Source: Cannabis sativa (Eukaryota > Streptophyta > Magnoliopsida > Rosales > Cannabaceae). Taken from it: a stretch of 64,000 bases of DNA. This document shows, in pieces, positions 35,801 to 48,787 of this stretch (positions are counted from its first letter, which is position 1; every line of letters starts with the position of its first letter). The stretch lies in assembly GCF_029168945.1 (NCBI RefSeq), contig NC_083605.1, positions 38,329,280-38,393,279 of the forward strand, given 5' to 3'. The notes under the pieces were generated by a model. That model did no database searches, was not told where the DNA came from, and was given only the letters and a program-made list of their open reading frames with translations. The translations under genes and the position numbers were made by a program.

Positions 35801-38800
35801 CAACCTTTTATTCGATCAAGATTGGAATTCAGCGTTGTCCCGTTTAGGCGAGAGTCAAGGCAATTCTATCTTATGAGCTTCCACCATTGTTTCATAATTT
35901 GCAAGTCAAGTATGGTCGCCACCATTAGGGTGATCCATACCATACAAAACACTTACAAACTACTTATCATGCGAGGTTAAACGGTGCGAAATTGCTAATG
36001 AACGTTCCTCCATTAGGGAGGATTACTCACTAAAACAAACGCGGTGTAAAACCCACAATGGAGATCGAATGTCTCTTGATAATAAAGCTCATTATTTAAA
36101 AAGAGTTGTATTTTCTTTTATTCTCTTTATTTATTCTATTTATTTTAAATATATATTTATTTAATTAAAATTTCCAATTTAGAATGAAAAATTCTAAATA
36201 TAAATTTTAATTTAATATTTATAAATTTTACTTAGATGGATATGAAAATAACATGAATTATTTCCATCTTAGTAATAATTTCCAATAAATATTTAGAAAA
36301 AAATATTTAAGTTGTTACAAAATTAATTTAAATTAATTTACAACTCAAATTTAATTTTCTATAAATATATATTGCATTTCGAAAAATTAAAGTATATAAG
36401 AATACAATTTTCGAAAAATGCATATTAAAATAAAAAATAAATCCTGGAAAAATTATTCTAATTTAATGTTGGCCCAAAATTAATTAATAAAATTAATTTA
36501 CAACAAAAAATATAATTTTCCTATTTAATTAAATATATAAGAAAAATTACAAATATTTAAGTATGATGATGAAAATCAACTTAAATATTAATTTTCTATT
36601 TAATTAAATACACTAGAAAAATACTTCAAGCAAAAATATCATCTATCTAGATTTTCCTTTGACTAATTAATTCAATTTCTAATAATATACTTTAATTCAA
36701 TTTATTTTAAATTAATCAATAAATGAAAAAATCATTGATTTAAGTTGATCCAAGAATTAATTAAAATAAATAATTAATTTACAACTTAATCTATTTTTTC
36801 AAGATAAAATTCGAAATTCTAGCATTTAAGAAATGCAATTTCGAAAAAAATTGATTAATAAAATAAAGAAAAAATATATTTTGAAAATTATTTAAATTTA
36901 GTTGAAAAATTAAATTTCAACTAAAAATAATTTTCTATTTAATTAAATGTCATGAAAAAGAAATATTTAAGTATGATGATAAAAATCAACTTAGATATTT
37001 AATTTTCAAATTAATTAAATGTATTAAATTCAAGAAATAAATAATTAAGTGTAGAGAAGACTTAATTATTAATCTCTAGTTTAATACTAGGAAAAATATA
37101 CTTAAAGTAAATTGTACCAAAATTAATTAATAAATAATTAATTTCACAATGTATAATATTTCCTATTTAATATTAGAAATAATAAGTAGTCTAGAAATAA
37201 CTATCTAGAAAATATCTTATTTGACTAAGTATCTTTTCCACAAAATTTGAAAAAATATCTAATTTAAGTTGACTAGAAAAAATCTAGAACTTAAATATTT
37301 TTCAAATTTAAATTTAATTAAATATCAAAAATTAAGTTGTAACCACTTAATTTGAAAATATTCCATTTTAAGTTAATATTCGAAAAGATATTAACTTAAA
37401 AAATATCTAAAGAATCTTAATAACCAATGCCTAAAATTCCTCAACTTAATTTTGAAATTTTGAATTCAAAAGATATTCAGATTTAAGTTGGTTAGTTGAA
37501 GATAACTAAATATCAACTTAAATAGGAATATTTAATGAAAAATTTAAATTAAGTTCCAGAAAGAATCTAGATGGTCATAATTCTATATTTAATTAAATAC
37601 AAGAAAATACATATAGTTTAGCTTAGAATAAAAAATAATTCTTTAAACTATATTTTTCTTAAATTAATTTCAAAATAAATGAAATTAATTATGTTGCTAA
37701 TCAATTTTAATTAGGTTAAACTAGTGTAATTAACCTAGTACAGTCATTCAAATCAGGCAAATGGGCCTTCACAATTGGGGTGGTTTGTGTGAGGGGGTGC
37801 TGGGTTCAGTATGTCGTACCCACTTCTATGGCTCCCAACTCTCACACAAGGCCCAAAAGAGAGGAATTTAACCTTAATAAGAACAACTGTTATTAATTGA
37901 ATAAGCCCAATAACTAAATGGGCCTAAATAAATTCTATCAAGAACTATGATAATTTATTTTAGCAACAACAACCTATATGCATCTATAATGAAATTAAAC
38001 ACATAGGCTCACACAGGCACACTTTGGATGGGTCCTATCATGTTGCTAGGTTATACACAGATGAAAGAAGATTGTAAATATACCTGTTACAAATTATTAT
38101 CTTGACCAAGGGAGCCATCAGATCATTAGATCTGGCAAAAAGTAACCATGGCTATTTGCAATCAAGTAATAATAGGTTTTGAAAACTTACAAACAAGCTA
38201 AAACACATACTCCTGCAACAGGGTTAGCTGGATAGTTGGAAGTAGGATTTATTTAATTTTAAATAAATAATTTCGAATAAATAAATAATTAAATTAAAAA
38301 AAAATTTAATATTCGAAAAATAATTTAAAAAAAAATTAATTTCGGAATTTAAAATTAAATTTCGAAAAAATTTAAAATTAAACCTACTTTTTATCTTATA
38401 TCTATTTAAAATTACATGATTATAAATGTCTATTTTAAATTTAAATAAGGTCAAAATATCTTAAAAAGATTTAAAAAAAATCTTAAAAGATAAGATATTT
38501 TTAAATATCTTAAAAGATAAGATATTTTAAAATATCTTAAAAGATTTTATAAATATCTTAAAAGATATTTTTAAAATATCTTAAATATCTTAAAAGATAT
38601 TATAAATATCTTAAAAGATATTATAAATATCTAAAAAATCTGACCTTAAATTTAAAAAAAATATAATCAAATTTAAAAATAAGATAGATTTTTAAGCAAA
38701 AAGACAAATACTAATTCTATTCGAATTCAAATTACACTAATATCTTGAATTAATTTAAAAAAAATTAAATTAATTCAAAATGATAATTAGAATTGAATTA

Positions 38801-39220
38801 GGAATAGTAATAGTATATATACAAAACCATACAAAAAATTGGAAGTTAATTCCATGAAAAAGTATGAAAAATTGAAGAAAAAGGAAAAAATCCGAAACTG
38901 TACGGACAGTTCTCATGATCGTGAAACTATCAAGACAAATGTTCCCGATTTTGTCAAATCTTCAAAAAATCATAACTAATTCAAATAAAATCCAAATTGA
39001 GTTCTGTAAAAGGCTAACTTGCTTAATTTTTTCCATACTATCCAATAAAAATAATTCCAGAAACGAAATCACAATTATTTTTCACGAAAATTTCACAAAC
39101 ATCAATCAATCATCAAATAACACTCAATACAACATGATACCATCCAAAGAACATACAAACAATCGTTTTAAAGTCCAAATTTCTTGCAAGTAAATCAATT
39201 ACCATGGCTCTGAGGCCAGT
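32898..39220 (-). mobile_element. Internal region of copy B, non-coding with copia traces
   Basis: From right to left: a primer site at 39202-39218 (two changes from the initiator-tRNA match), an AT-rich repeat tract (38455-38640), a GC-rich island (37748-37866), AT-rich filler, and the paired CTCTCGCC motifs (35723-35743, 35836-35856). Then come decayed copia sequence (about 35100-33000) and the polypurine tract. A 92-codon frame at 33849-34127 matches 47483-47794 of internal region 2. It contains FLRHNSRYLVVVG and is a vestige whose original domain I cannot name. The GC-rich palindromic leader of the tandem is absent, so copy A and copy B form a separate subfamily. Confidence 0.75.
38455..38640. 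repeat. Expanded AAATATCTTAAAAGAT tandem tract
   Basis: Units of TCTTAAAAGATA and their inverted forms are repeated more than eight times. The corresponding tract in copy A (5935-6065) is shorter. Confidence 0.65.
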
Positions 39221-41101
39221 TGTTGGAATTTATTTTACCAGGATCTTAGATCTACTCACAAGTATGTTTATTAACATCCTAAATATGAACTTTCTAAAAC
39301 GATAAATTAAACACATATAAAGTTTAGGAAACCTTACATTGGGTGCAGCGGAATATAATGACTCCTTCCGTTCAGATATCTAGCCCTTGATTCCTTTCTG
39401 TAGCAGAGCATTATCAATATCTGAACCTGGATCTCTTTCTCTGAATCTTTGATGCTGAATCTCCTTTGCTGATGATCTTTCTTCACGATCTTCCTCACTA
39501 TGATTGAGGTATCACTTGATGTGTGTGGGCACTACTCTAATCACTAAGAGAGGTTCGAAATATTGAGGAAGAAAAGAGAGAGAGAGTGGCGGCTAGAGAA
39601 GAGAGTGGAGGCTCAGGTTTTTCTGATTCAGAAAGTGTAATTTTCCTGAAGCCTTCACTATCTATTTATAGCATTCCTCTAGGGCTTGATTTGAATTATA
39701 TGGCATTAAAATAATGAAAAAATCATTTAAAAAAGCTACAAAGGTGGCCGACCATACACTTAATGGATTGGGCCTTGGGCTTTGCAATTTTGCAATTTTA
39801 ACACCTTTTGTATCTGATTTTCTCAAAAATGCCAATTTCCTAATTCAAACATTTAAATGCCAATTCTAACTATTTAATAACTATAAATAATTATTAAATA
39901 ATATTGTCATTTATCATATTTATTAATTGAACCATACAAAGTATCATAATTAACAAATATGCCCCTATTAACTCTTTCTTTACAATTTCGCCCTTACTTA
40001 GTGAAAATTTCACAAATAGACATAGTCTAACTTGTGAATTATAATTGATTAATCAAAACCAATTACATGAGTCTTACAAGCAATATTATCTCAACTAGTG
40101 GGGGGACCATGGGTCTATATAACCGAGCTTTCAATAAGTAGATCAAGAATTTAGCACTAAAATTCACTAACTTATTAATTCTTCGTTGAATCCACGCATA
40201 GAACTTAGAATTGCACTCTCAGTATATAGAATGCTCTATATGTTCCACCATATAGACACATCATTAGTTATCCATTGTTATAATCCTAATGTGATCAATG
40301 ATCCTCTATATGAATGATCTACACTGCAAAGGGATTAAATTACCGTTACACCCTACAATGTATTTATTCCTTAAAACACTTGACCCCGTATAAATGATAT
40401 TTCAGCTTATGTGAAATGAGTACTCCACCATTTATGTTCGTTTGGTCAAGCTCGAAGGAGATCATCCTTTGCTTACTATTCGCCAGATAGAAGCTATAGA
40501 TTCCATGTTTATGCTAGCGCTCCCACTCAATTGCACTACCGTGTTCCCAAAATGTACGTATCACCCTGACCTAAAAGTAGGCTTAACTAACAAATCAAAG
40601 AACACGAATAGCCTTTCAAGATTGAGCCTAATCATATCAGGATTAAGATCATTTGATCTAGGATCAACTAGGCGATATTGACTTGAATAGATATTACGGT
40701 AAGTTTAATAAATCTAAGTCAAAGTTCAATATCGGTCCCTTCCGATGCATACTCCATGCATCCAACCTGAGCTTTACTTTAACCAATGTTCTGGAAAGAA
40801 CATAGTATTTCTCCAAATACAAGTAAACTCTTGTTGTAGATTATCATACCAGTAAAACCCTGTGTCTGATAAATCTAGGAAACTTTATTCACATAGTCAT
40901 GTTTACTTTCCAATGTGTTGACGGCACAATAAACAGGATCAAGTATGTGAAAAGGGTTTCAGATGAATTTATACATTATGTACATATAATCATGAAATAA
41001 ATCATGTGAACCATGCAACATTAAATGTTATTTCTGATCTATATTAATAAGTAAATTTGATTATATTGAAATGAGTTTTATTTAGGGCATTAAACCCAAC
41101 A
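39221..41101 (-). repeat. 5' LTR of copy B (1881 bp)
   Basis: It is nearly identical to 31016-32897. The TATA box, on the minus strand, is at 39663-39670. The LTR is followed leftwards by the primer site at 39202-39218. Confidence 0.93.
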
Positions 41102-42186
41102 AATAGTTGGAATTCTCATCATTGCATCTCACCCAAGTTATTTTACTTTGTTGTCGCAGATAGCTAATATACTTAGCATGAGTTGTAGTAAAAGTTACCT
41201 GGCTGAGCTTCTCTTTCTGCTGTAAAGTAATATCTGTAGGGTTTTTAGCAAGCGCCTCTTTAGCTTGGTAAAGATCCTCTTTGGTCCTCTTGAAATCTCT
41301 AGTAACATCTCCCACTGAATCCTTGCTGAATCTACGCAAAACATGTTTAACTCTTAGCAGCTTTATGTTCACAGCATCAAGACCCTCCTTCTTAGTTTCA
41401 TGCTGCCATCCTCCCATCACTGTTTCAGCAAAGCCATTACATAGCATCCAGTGATTACAAAACCGAAATAGTTTGTAACCAACTTGACCTATTTCATGGC
41501 TTTTGATTATGCAGAAACTGTGATCAGAAACATTGTCCCATTTGAAGATTGCATCTGTATTGGGGAAAGATTGATACCAACTATTATTAGTAAACACTCT
41601 ATCCAACTTAGAGTAAATCCTATCCCCAACATCATGTTTATTGGACCAGGTGTTGTGGGATCCTGCACATTTAAATTCTTCAACTTGACCATTCGAGAGC
41701 CATTGTTGAGCATCTTCAATATCTTTAGCAGACACAGGATTCCCTCCAGTTCTATCATTATAGCGGAACATTGCATTGAAATCTCCAAAAATAACCCAAG
41801 GTTCCACATTCTGTCCAAGACTCTGTAACTTGCTCCAAAGGTCCTTCCTTTCATTTATAGAATTTAACCCATACACTGCAGTAACAAAAAAAGCAATCTG
41901 CAACCCACGGATTCTCACTTTACAATGAATAAGTTGAGGGTCCTCTATCAAGATGTCCACACTAACAAACTTCCTTTGCCACAACAGAAGAATTCTTCTC
42001 GAAATTATCTCACTAGAAAAGATTTCCCAATTTGGAAAATTATTTACAACATCATCAACTACTTTTTGATGCTTCACTTTGGTCTCAAAGAGAGCACCAA
42101 AACCTACCTTATTCTCTCTACAAACATCAAGGATATCTCTTTGTTTATCCTTTTTATTCATGCCCCTAACATTCCAACCCAAAATA

Positions 42187-43477
42187 TTACAAACTTCCAT
42201 AATTTTTTGGATTAGAGTTAGTAACCATAGTCTCTTCATTCTCTCCCTGTAAAATAGTAAAACCATTGCTTGTTTTTGCTGTTTGGGACTCAACAATAGT
42301 AGCCTTAGAACCCTTCTTCTTTGGTGTCATCCTCCCTGACCCTTTTCCCTTCCAAATTCTCATTCCCCTTATCAACCTTATCATCTATACTCTCTAATTT
42401 TTCAGCAGCCAAATTATCTTTAACACCTGCTTTTTCCTTCTTCTCGGCTTTTTCTCCCACTTCCATTTTCTTCTTCCAGGTAACCCTTTTCTCCTTGTTG
42501 CAATTAGCAACAGTATGTCCCAACATACCACAAGTAGCACACTTGGATGGCAGCCATTCATATTCAACGGATTGTTCAACTAGTCTTTTATGCTTATTAA
42601 TGAATGAAATGGTTTTCGGAGGGTTATCCGAGATATCCATGTCGACTAAAACACGAGAAAACTTGACCATTGTTCTGTTTTGAGTCACCTTATCAACAAT
42701 GATTGGTTTTCCTATAGTACTAACAAGAGCACTTAGGTTGTTCTTTCCCCAATATTGTAGTCGCAACCCATTTAATCTCACCCACACAGGGACAGATTTT
42801 ACCATACGTATCGAATCTAGGTCTGTCGACCATGGTCGTAACACAACTGGTTTTCTATCAAACTGAATTACACCAGATTCCATGACTAAATCTCTTTTTG
42901 CTTCATCTCTAAAATTCACCAAAGTGAACCCTGAATGCATCCTTACAATTTTTTCTATCCCCAGGTTCCCCCAAACTCTATTAATAAACCCTTCAAAAAC
43001 TTTGAAAGGAGGATTAGCACCTAAAACTATACATACTATAGCATTCTTCCAGTAGGAGGCTTCAATTTCTACTTCTTCCAAGTCCAATTTAGCAACAATC
43101 TGATCTCCTATTTTTAAGGGTTCCATAAAATTCAATCGGGTAGAAGGGGACAATACCTGATTGGATTTGAACTTGCTCCAAACATCCTTAGCATTGGATC
43201 GGAAGTCCACCTTCTCTGCATCATCATGCCAACTCTACGATTTAGGGGTAACCTCCGCCTCTTCGTGAGTTGCAGAAACGACCTGCACTTCAGTCGCAGA
43301 ACAAATCTGCTCCGACTCCAACACTTCGCAAGGGTAATGAAATACCTCATGAACCAAATCAGAATCTTGGATCGGAGGGAGCTCTTCCGTCACCCCTGGA
43401 CTTCCCGGCCGCACCACCACTGGCTTTCGAACCACTCGTTTCTTCTTCACCATGAGAGAGAAACAGAGGTCACGCAC
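42187..43477 (-). pseudogene. LINE ORF1: RNA-binding protein with DUF4283-like region and CCHC zinc knuckle
   Basis: The likely start is MVKKKR at 43453, or the upstream Met at 43477. An in-frame TAG sits at 43235-43237, after which the same frame continues to 42305. The central part (about 43150-42650) resembles the DUF4283 domain found in plant L1 ORF1 proteins, with VWVRLNGL near its end. The knuckle reads CATCGMLGHTVANC, an intact CX2CX4HX4C motif. A lysine- and glutamate-rich tail follows. A frameshift near 42350 separates it from a stretch ending at 42187, which slightly overlaps the ORF2 start at 42200. The protein would package LINE RNA into ribonucleoprotein. The copy is inactive. 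Confidence 0.85.
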
Positions 43478-43494
43478 TCCTATGAATTATATTT

Positions 43495-46400
43495 TAAATA
43501 TTTAAATAACTTAGATATTTTTGTACAAATTTGAATGTTGCTTAATTTGATATATTTTGACATATAATTATGGTAATTATTATTTATTTATTATTTTATT
43601 CCTAAAATAATAATTATCTAACCAAATCTATTTTAAAATTGGTTTATTTTATTAAATTATAAGATCTGAAAGTGATATTGAAGATTCTTTCTTTCAAATC
43701 ATTGATCTTATTTAATATTTAATTTAATTTGATTCAAATAAACCTAGATATTTTAAAATTAGTTTTTTTTTTATTTTGAGATTTTAAGGTTTGTTTTAAC
43801 AACCCTAAATTTTCAAAATTTATTTGGTTAATTTAAGAATAATAATTCAATTATATTAATAACTTATTTCACATTTGTTACATGGACAATGTTTGTTTAA
43901 TTTTATATTGTTTATTCAAAAAATTTTAACAAACCTATTATTTATTTTATCTAAAATACTATGATTAACTTGTTGACAGATCCACTGATCTAATTTTAAT
44001 CATAGTCCAATTATCAATAAATCTTATAAATAATTTGTAACAGGTAAATTTTGTACTTCTTTCATCTGTGTAAACCTAGTAACATGATAGGGCCCATCCA
44101 AATCATTTGACCACTGTGTGAGCCTATATGTTTGCTATTGGGTTTAGATGCATATAGGAAGCCCATTTAAGTTTTTACTAAGTAAATGGACTCGGTTGCT
44201 AAAATAAAATTTGACATAAGTAATTTTATTTAGGCCCAATTAGATTTGGGCTTATTCAATGAATAACAATTGTTTATTGAAAGGTTAAATTCCTCTCTTT
44301 TGGGCCTTGTGTGAGAGTTGCGGGCCAATAGAAGTGGGTACGACATACTAAACCCAGCTCCGCCTCAAATGAACTACCCCAATTGTGAAGACCCATTTGC
44401 CTTATTTAAATAATTGTATTAGTTTAATTATATTAATCTAACCTAATTAAAATTGAATTAGCAACATAATTAACTTTTAAAATATATGAAATTTATTTTT
44501 CATTTTAATATTTTAAAGTTAATTCTAGAAAAACACTTAGTTAATGATATATATTCTAGATAGTTATTTTTATACTAGTTATTATTTCTAATATTAAATA
44601 GGAAAATATCATTGATTGTGAAATTAATTGTTTAATAATTAATTTTGGTACAATCTAAGTTTAGTATATTTTCCTAGTATTAAACTAGAATTAATAATTA
44701 AGTTTCCTCTATACTTAATTATTTATTTCTTGAATTTAATACATTAAATTAAATTGAAAATTTCAAATCTAAGTTGATTTTCGTCATGATACTTAAATAT
44801 TGTTATTTTTCATGTTATTTAATTAAAGTTGAAAATTATCTTAAGTTTGGAATATTATTTCAGAATAACTTGAATCTGAATAATTTTTAAAATATATTTT
44901 ATTTTATTTTATTAATCTTTTTCCCACAATTTCGAAATTGCATTTCATTATTGCAGAAATTTCGAATTTTATTCGAAAAATAGATTAAAGTTGAAAATTA
45001 TTTATTTTAATTTTTGACCAACCTAAATCAATGATTTTTTTTTCATTTAATGATTAATTAAAATAAAAGAACTAAAATATATTATAATTAGAAATTGAAT
45101 TAATTAGTCAATGAAAGTCTAGATAGTTATTATCTGTTTTGCTTGAAGTATTTTTCTAGTGTATTTAATTAAATAAAAAATTAATATTTAAGTTGATTCT
45201 TGATCATGATACTTAAATATTTGAAATTTTTCTTTAATATTTAATTAAATAGGAAAATTATATTTTTTGTTTTAAATTACTTTTATTAATTAGTTTTGGG
45301 CCAACATAAAATTAGAATAATTTTTCAGGATTTATTTTTATTTTATTTTAACAAGAAATTTCGAAAATTGTATTCTTAAATACTTCAATTTTTTGAAATG
45401 CAATATATATTTATAGAAAGTTAAATTTAGTTGTAAATTAATTTAAATTAATTTTGAAACAAGTTAAATTGAATGATTTTCTAAATATTTATTGGAAATA
45501 ATTCATGTTATTTTCATATCCATCTAAGTATAATTTATAAATATTAAATTAAAATTTATATTTAGAATTTTTCATTCTAAATTGGAAATTTTAATTAAAG
45601 AAATATATATTTAAAATAAATTGATTAAAATAAATATTAGAAGAAAATACAACTCTTTCAAATAATGAGATTTTAGTTATAAGGATATTCGATCTCCATT
45701 GTTGGTCTTACAATAGTTAAATGTTTTCAATATAACCTCGAGACGCTAGACTTCGTCCCCTTTATGGATGGTTATTCGTTGAACGCATCTAACACCGTAA
45801 GATCTCATTTGATAAGTGTTTTGTAAGTTTTCGTCTCTATTAGACTCTCTCCTACGGTGACTACTTAGAGATAAACTTATAAAACATGAAACAATGGTGG
45901 AAGCTCATAAAATGAGAATAACCTTGACTCTCGCCTACCGGGACAACGTTGGATTCTTATTTTGATCGAATAAAAGGTTGCTAGAATGGTTTGCATTTTA
46001 GATGAGCTGACAACTATGTTCAATGAATGATACTTTGACTCTCGCCTACCGGGACACTATATCAGTTTGCTGAAAACCTTGGAAATTATTTAGGATTGTA
46101 TGTTTTAGTATTTTTCACTTGTCATTCCTACTTGCTATGTGTTTAATAATTTCTGAATTGTGTATGAATTTATATTGAACCATGTTATTTTCTGTTATTA
46201 TTTGTAGATTAATTTCTAATCTTCAATGTTGGTCTAACTAGGTTTGTTGTTCTAATGGGACAAATCCCTAATGGATTGTCAACATTAGACAAACATAATA
46301 GTGTTAGATCTCGAAAGATAAATATCGTAAATGCAATATCTAGCTCTTCATCAATTGATGACACCTTAGACTAGTATTTACAATATGAAACAAGAAGATT

Positions 46401-48787
46401 GTATAAATAAGATTACTTTGACTCTCGAAGCATCGTTGGATTCTTATTTAAATACAAAATTATCGTAATTCCTCTTAGCTTATTCATTTCGAATTAGCTC
46501 AATAACATATCATTGGATGAATGGTCTATAAATCATTTCATGTCATTATATTTTCTCTTAAGAAATTAAATGACACATATGATTATATTCCCGAAATTCT
46601 ATCCCAAAATGATATAAATCCTCAATCTTAGAAATAACCTACTTGTATGGGCAAATCAAACTTAGAGTTAGATTAGTAGTGGTGGTCCAAGAAAGAATTA
46701 CTCATTATACAGTTACACTTTTCGTGTTTAATAACCATTCTCTATCAATGGATTCAAACTGTATGAGTTTAGTATTCTGTGACCAGAATCCACTTACACT
46801 ATTCTAAGAACTCTATGTAACTAAACTTAAGTCATCAAAAGACTACAACCATTTTTTTTAATCTATGGCATTTGTATCTTGTTCATTGTGGTTTTGACAA
46901 GATCAATCTATGCAAAGAGTTAATATGCCTATATCCACTGAAAGTATAATCATCTCATTCGTAGATGGATGTACATTCAGGGGTGGATATGAGTTTTCGT
47001 TGTATTCTTAAAACGATCACTCTAGATTTTACCTTATGCAAAAGAAAATTGAAATGTTTGAAAATTTCATGAATTTCTAGCAATGGTGAAAAACCATTAA
47101 GGTAAGTGGTTAAAGATCTTGCGAATTGATAGGGGTGGAGAAATAGTTAGTAGATATGCAGTTCAAAGATCATTAAATTGATTTTTTGAATTATATCCAA
47201 ACTTACCTCCCCACAAATTTCATTTTGCATATTGATGATTAGTTACTAGTCGTTGCCTAAATCCTTCTATGGCAATACAATTTCAGAATGATGCAATGGT
47301 TGTATACTTAATGTAAATCATTACTAGATTCATGGATGACCAAATCAAAATCTTAAGAAAATTTAGAACTGTTAACCATGGTTTTCATGTTTGTTAGCTA
47401 TTCTAAGTGATTAGGGGTGGACCATCCCATAGTCATTAGATAAGAAAGTGTTTGTTTAAACAAATACTACTTTTCTAAGAAAATGACTAAGTCTGAAAAT
47501 AAAGTAGCAAATAAAGGAGATAATTTTTTTCTTGATTCCAAAAGTGTTCTATCATCTTATTCTACATATGATGATCCCACTGCCTCAGTTGTCTTGACAC
47601 AACCGAAGAGGTTAATACCATGTAGTTTTCTTAGACATAATTCACGGTACCTTGTCGTAGTGGGAGGGTTTCAAAGAACTCACCTTCTTATGACTTGGAA
47701 GAAACTAGTGATTAAAATCAATTGTGAGTTTAAACAAGTAATCGATTGTCAAGAAAAGAAACTAAGAAGAAAAGCAAAGAGAAATATGGTTTAATCCATT
47801 CACATGGAGTAACCTAAAGTTTTCTATTACAAGGACATAAAATGAAATTTTTGTTAATAAGCCTATTCAATGGACTTAACAAAACTTCCTGTTCCTAGTA
47901 TTATAGGTTTGAGTTTATCTAAACCTATGGCTTGTGGTATACCTGGTAATTACTTACTCTAATGCAAGCAACTTACTTTAATAAGATGCTGAAGCATTTT
48001 CTTTCCAATGGCAATCTATTAAAGCTTCACAACTTCTAGACATAGATTTTATTTATCTAAGGAAAAGTCTCAACTATTCCAGAAAAGATAAAGCCATGAA
48101 AGAATTTCTTAAATCAACAGTGAGAGGTCTCAGATATGCTTTAGTATGCCTTAGACCAGACACCTGCTGTAGAGTGGGAGTAATGAGTAGGTATCAGATT
48201 AATCCAGGAGAAGAACATTGGAAGACAATCAAGTAAATCTTAAGATTAAGAAGAGGATCTATATGTTAGTCAAAAAGGGTGTGTTTAAAACTCGTAGACT
48301 ACACCACATCAGATTTCGAGACTTGCCTTTGTGCTAGAAAGTCTGCTGATAAGATGGTGATTACTCTTGGGGTGGAGTAGCGATTTTGGAGAAGTGTAAA
48401 AACCTATCTGAAGTCTCTAGGTCTACCAGAGAGAGACTGAATGTTAAAGTTGCAGGAAAGGTACTTATTCAGTCTAAGGAAAGTTCTATACATTTGTGGC
48501 ACCGTTCCAACTTGTCTTAACTACTAGTGTTATTTCCTGAATAACCAAATGTAGTTGCCAAAAGTATAAAATCCAATATCCCAAGAGAGTAGACATATAG
48601 AGAGGAATTTCACATTATCAAGGATTTTGTGATTAAGGAAAAGTAATGGTGGAGAAAAGGTTGTGTTTAATTCAACCTGTCAGATCCTAATACGAGGAGT
48701 ATACTACTACTACACTTGATTTGTATATCAAGGTGTTGAGATTATTTGAAATGCACATTTTGTTTTATATTAGTGCAAGTGGGAGTT
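43495..48787 (+). mobile_element. Internal region 2 of the Angela-like tandem, right part, decayed copia
   Basis: It continues from 28646 after the LINE. It holds the GC-rich island (44290-44402), the paired motif (45926-45945, 46037-46056, here CTCTCGCCTACCGGGACA) and an integrase trace (LRIDRGGE, near 47117). A 103-codon frame at 47483-47794 contains FLRHNSRYLVVVGG. A copia reverse transcriptase/RNase H trace is at 48123-48236 (RPDTCCRVGVMSRYQINPGE, then a stop). The polypurine tract is GTGCAAGTGGGAGTT at about 48773-48787. Stops and frameshifts exclude function. Confidence 0.75.
47483..47794 (+). pseudogene. Short decayed frame in copia internal region 2
   Basis: The 103-codon frame begins MTKSENKVANKGDNFF and is lysine-rich at its end. 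The same segment occurs decayed at about 16310-16490 and, in reverse, at 33849-34127. Its place between the integrase and reverse transcriptase traces suggests a vestige of the copia polyprotein. I do not recognise a domain and do not regard it as a working gene. Confidence 0.3.

Larger units (their letters stand above)
31016..41101 (-). mobile_element. Angela/BARE-like copia element (copy B), complete, non-autonomous, very young
   Basis: The element is on the minus strand, with the 5' LTR at 39221-41101 and the 3' LTR at 31016-32897. The 5-bp TSD is AATAG (31011-31015 and 41102-41106). Reading the two LTRs side by side shows only about three differences in 1.88 kb, so insertion was recent. 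The 6.3-kb internal region has a primer site and polypurine tract but no long open frame. It must have moved with proteins supplied by another element. It interrupts the LINE ORF2. Confidence 0.93.
28745..42200 (-). pseudogene. LINE ORF2: APE-type endonuclease, reverse transcriptase, zf-RVT region
   Basis: The likely start is the ATG at 42200-42198, which leads directly into NILGWNVRGMN. The endonuclease shows FETK, GDFNA, KLDRVF and SDH in order (about 42190-41500). The frame is cut at 41101 by copy B and resumes at 31010 with YFHASMRKRK; the AATAG TSD lies inside the codon run. Reverse transcriptase follows (SPGLDG, FVKNKLL, MKIDLSKAYDTV, LRQGDLISPLLF). Its catalytic box reads FANDLL: the first Asp of FADD is replaced by Asn (codon 30032-30034). 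A frameshift lies near 30645. The C-terminus has the cysteine- and histidine-bearing CPVCDQEKETHNHLFMDC segment typical of the zf-RVT region. No RNase H domain is seen. The stop is at 28745. ORF2 would cut target DNA and copy its own RNA; this copy is dead three times over. Confidence 0.92.
28647..43481 (-). mobile_element. Full-length L1-type LINE (non-LTR retrotransposon), interrupted by Angela-like copy B
   Basis: The element is on the minus strand and runs from about 43481 to 28647, minus the insertion at 31016-41101, leaving about 4.7 kb. The 13-bp TSD ATGAATTATATTT is at 28634-28646 and 43482-43494. The 3' tail is an AAAT repeat (ATTT on the plus strand, 28647-28662). It has two open frames, as usual for plant L1: ORF1 with a CCHC motif, and ORF2 with endonuclease and reverse transcriptase. 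It is inserted in internal region 2 of the Angela-like tandem. Confidence 0.92.
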
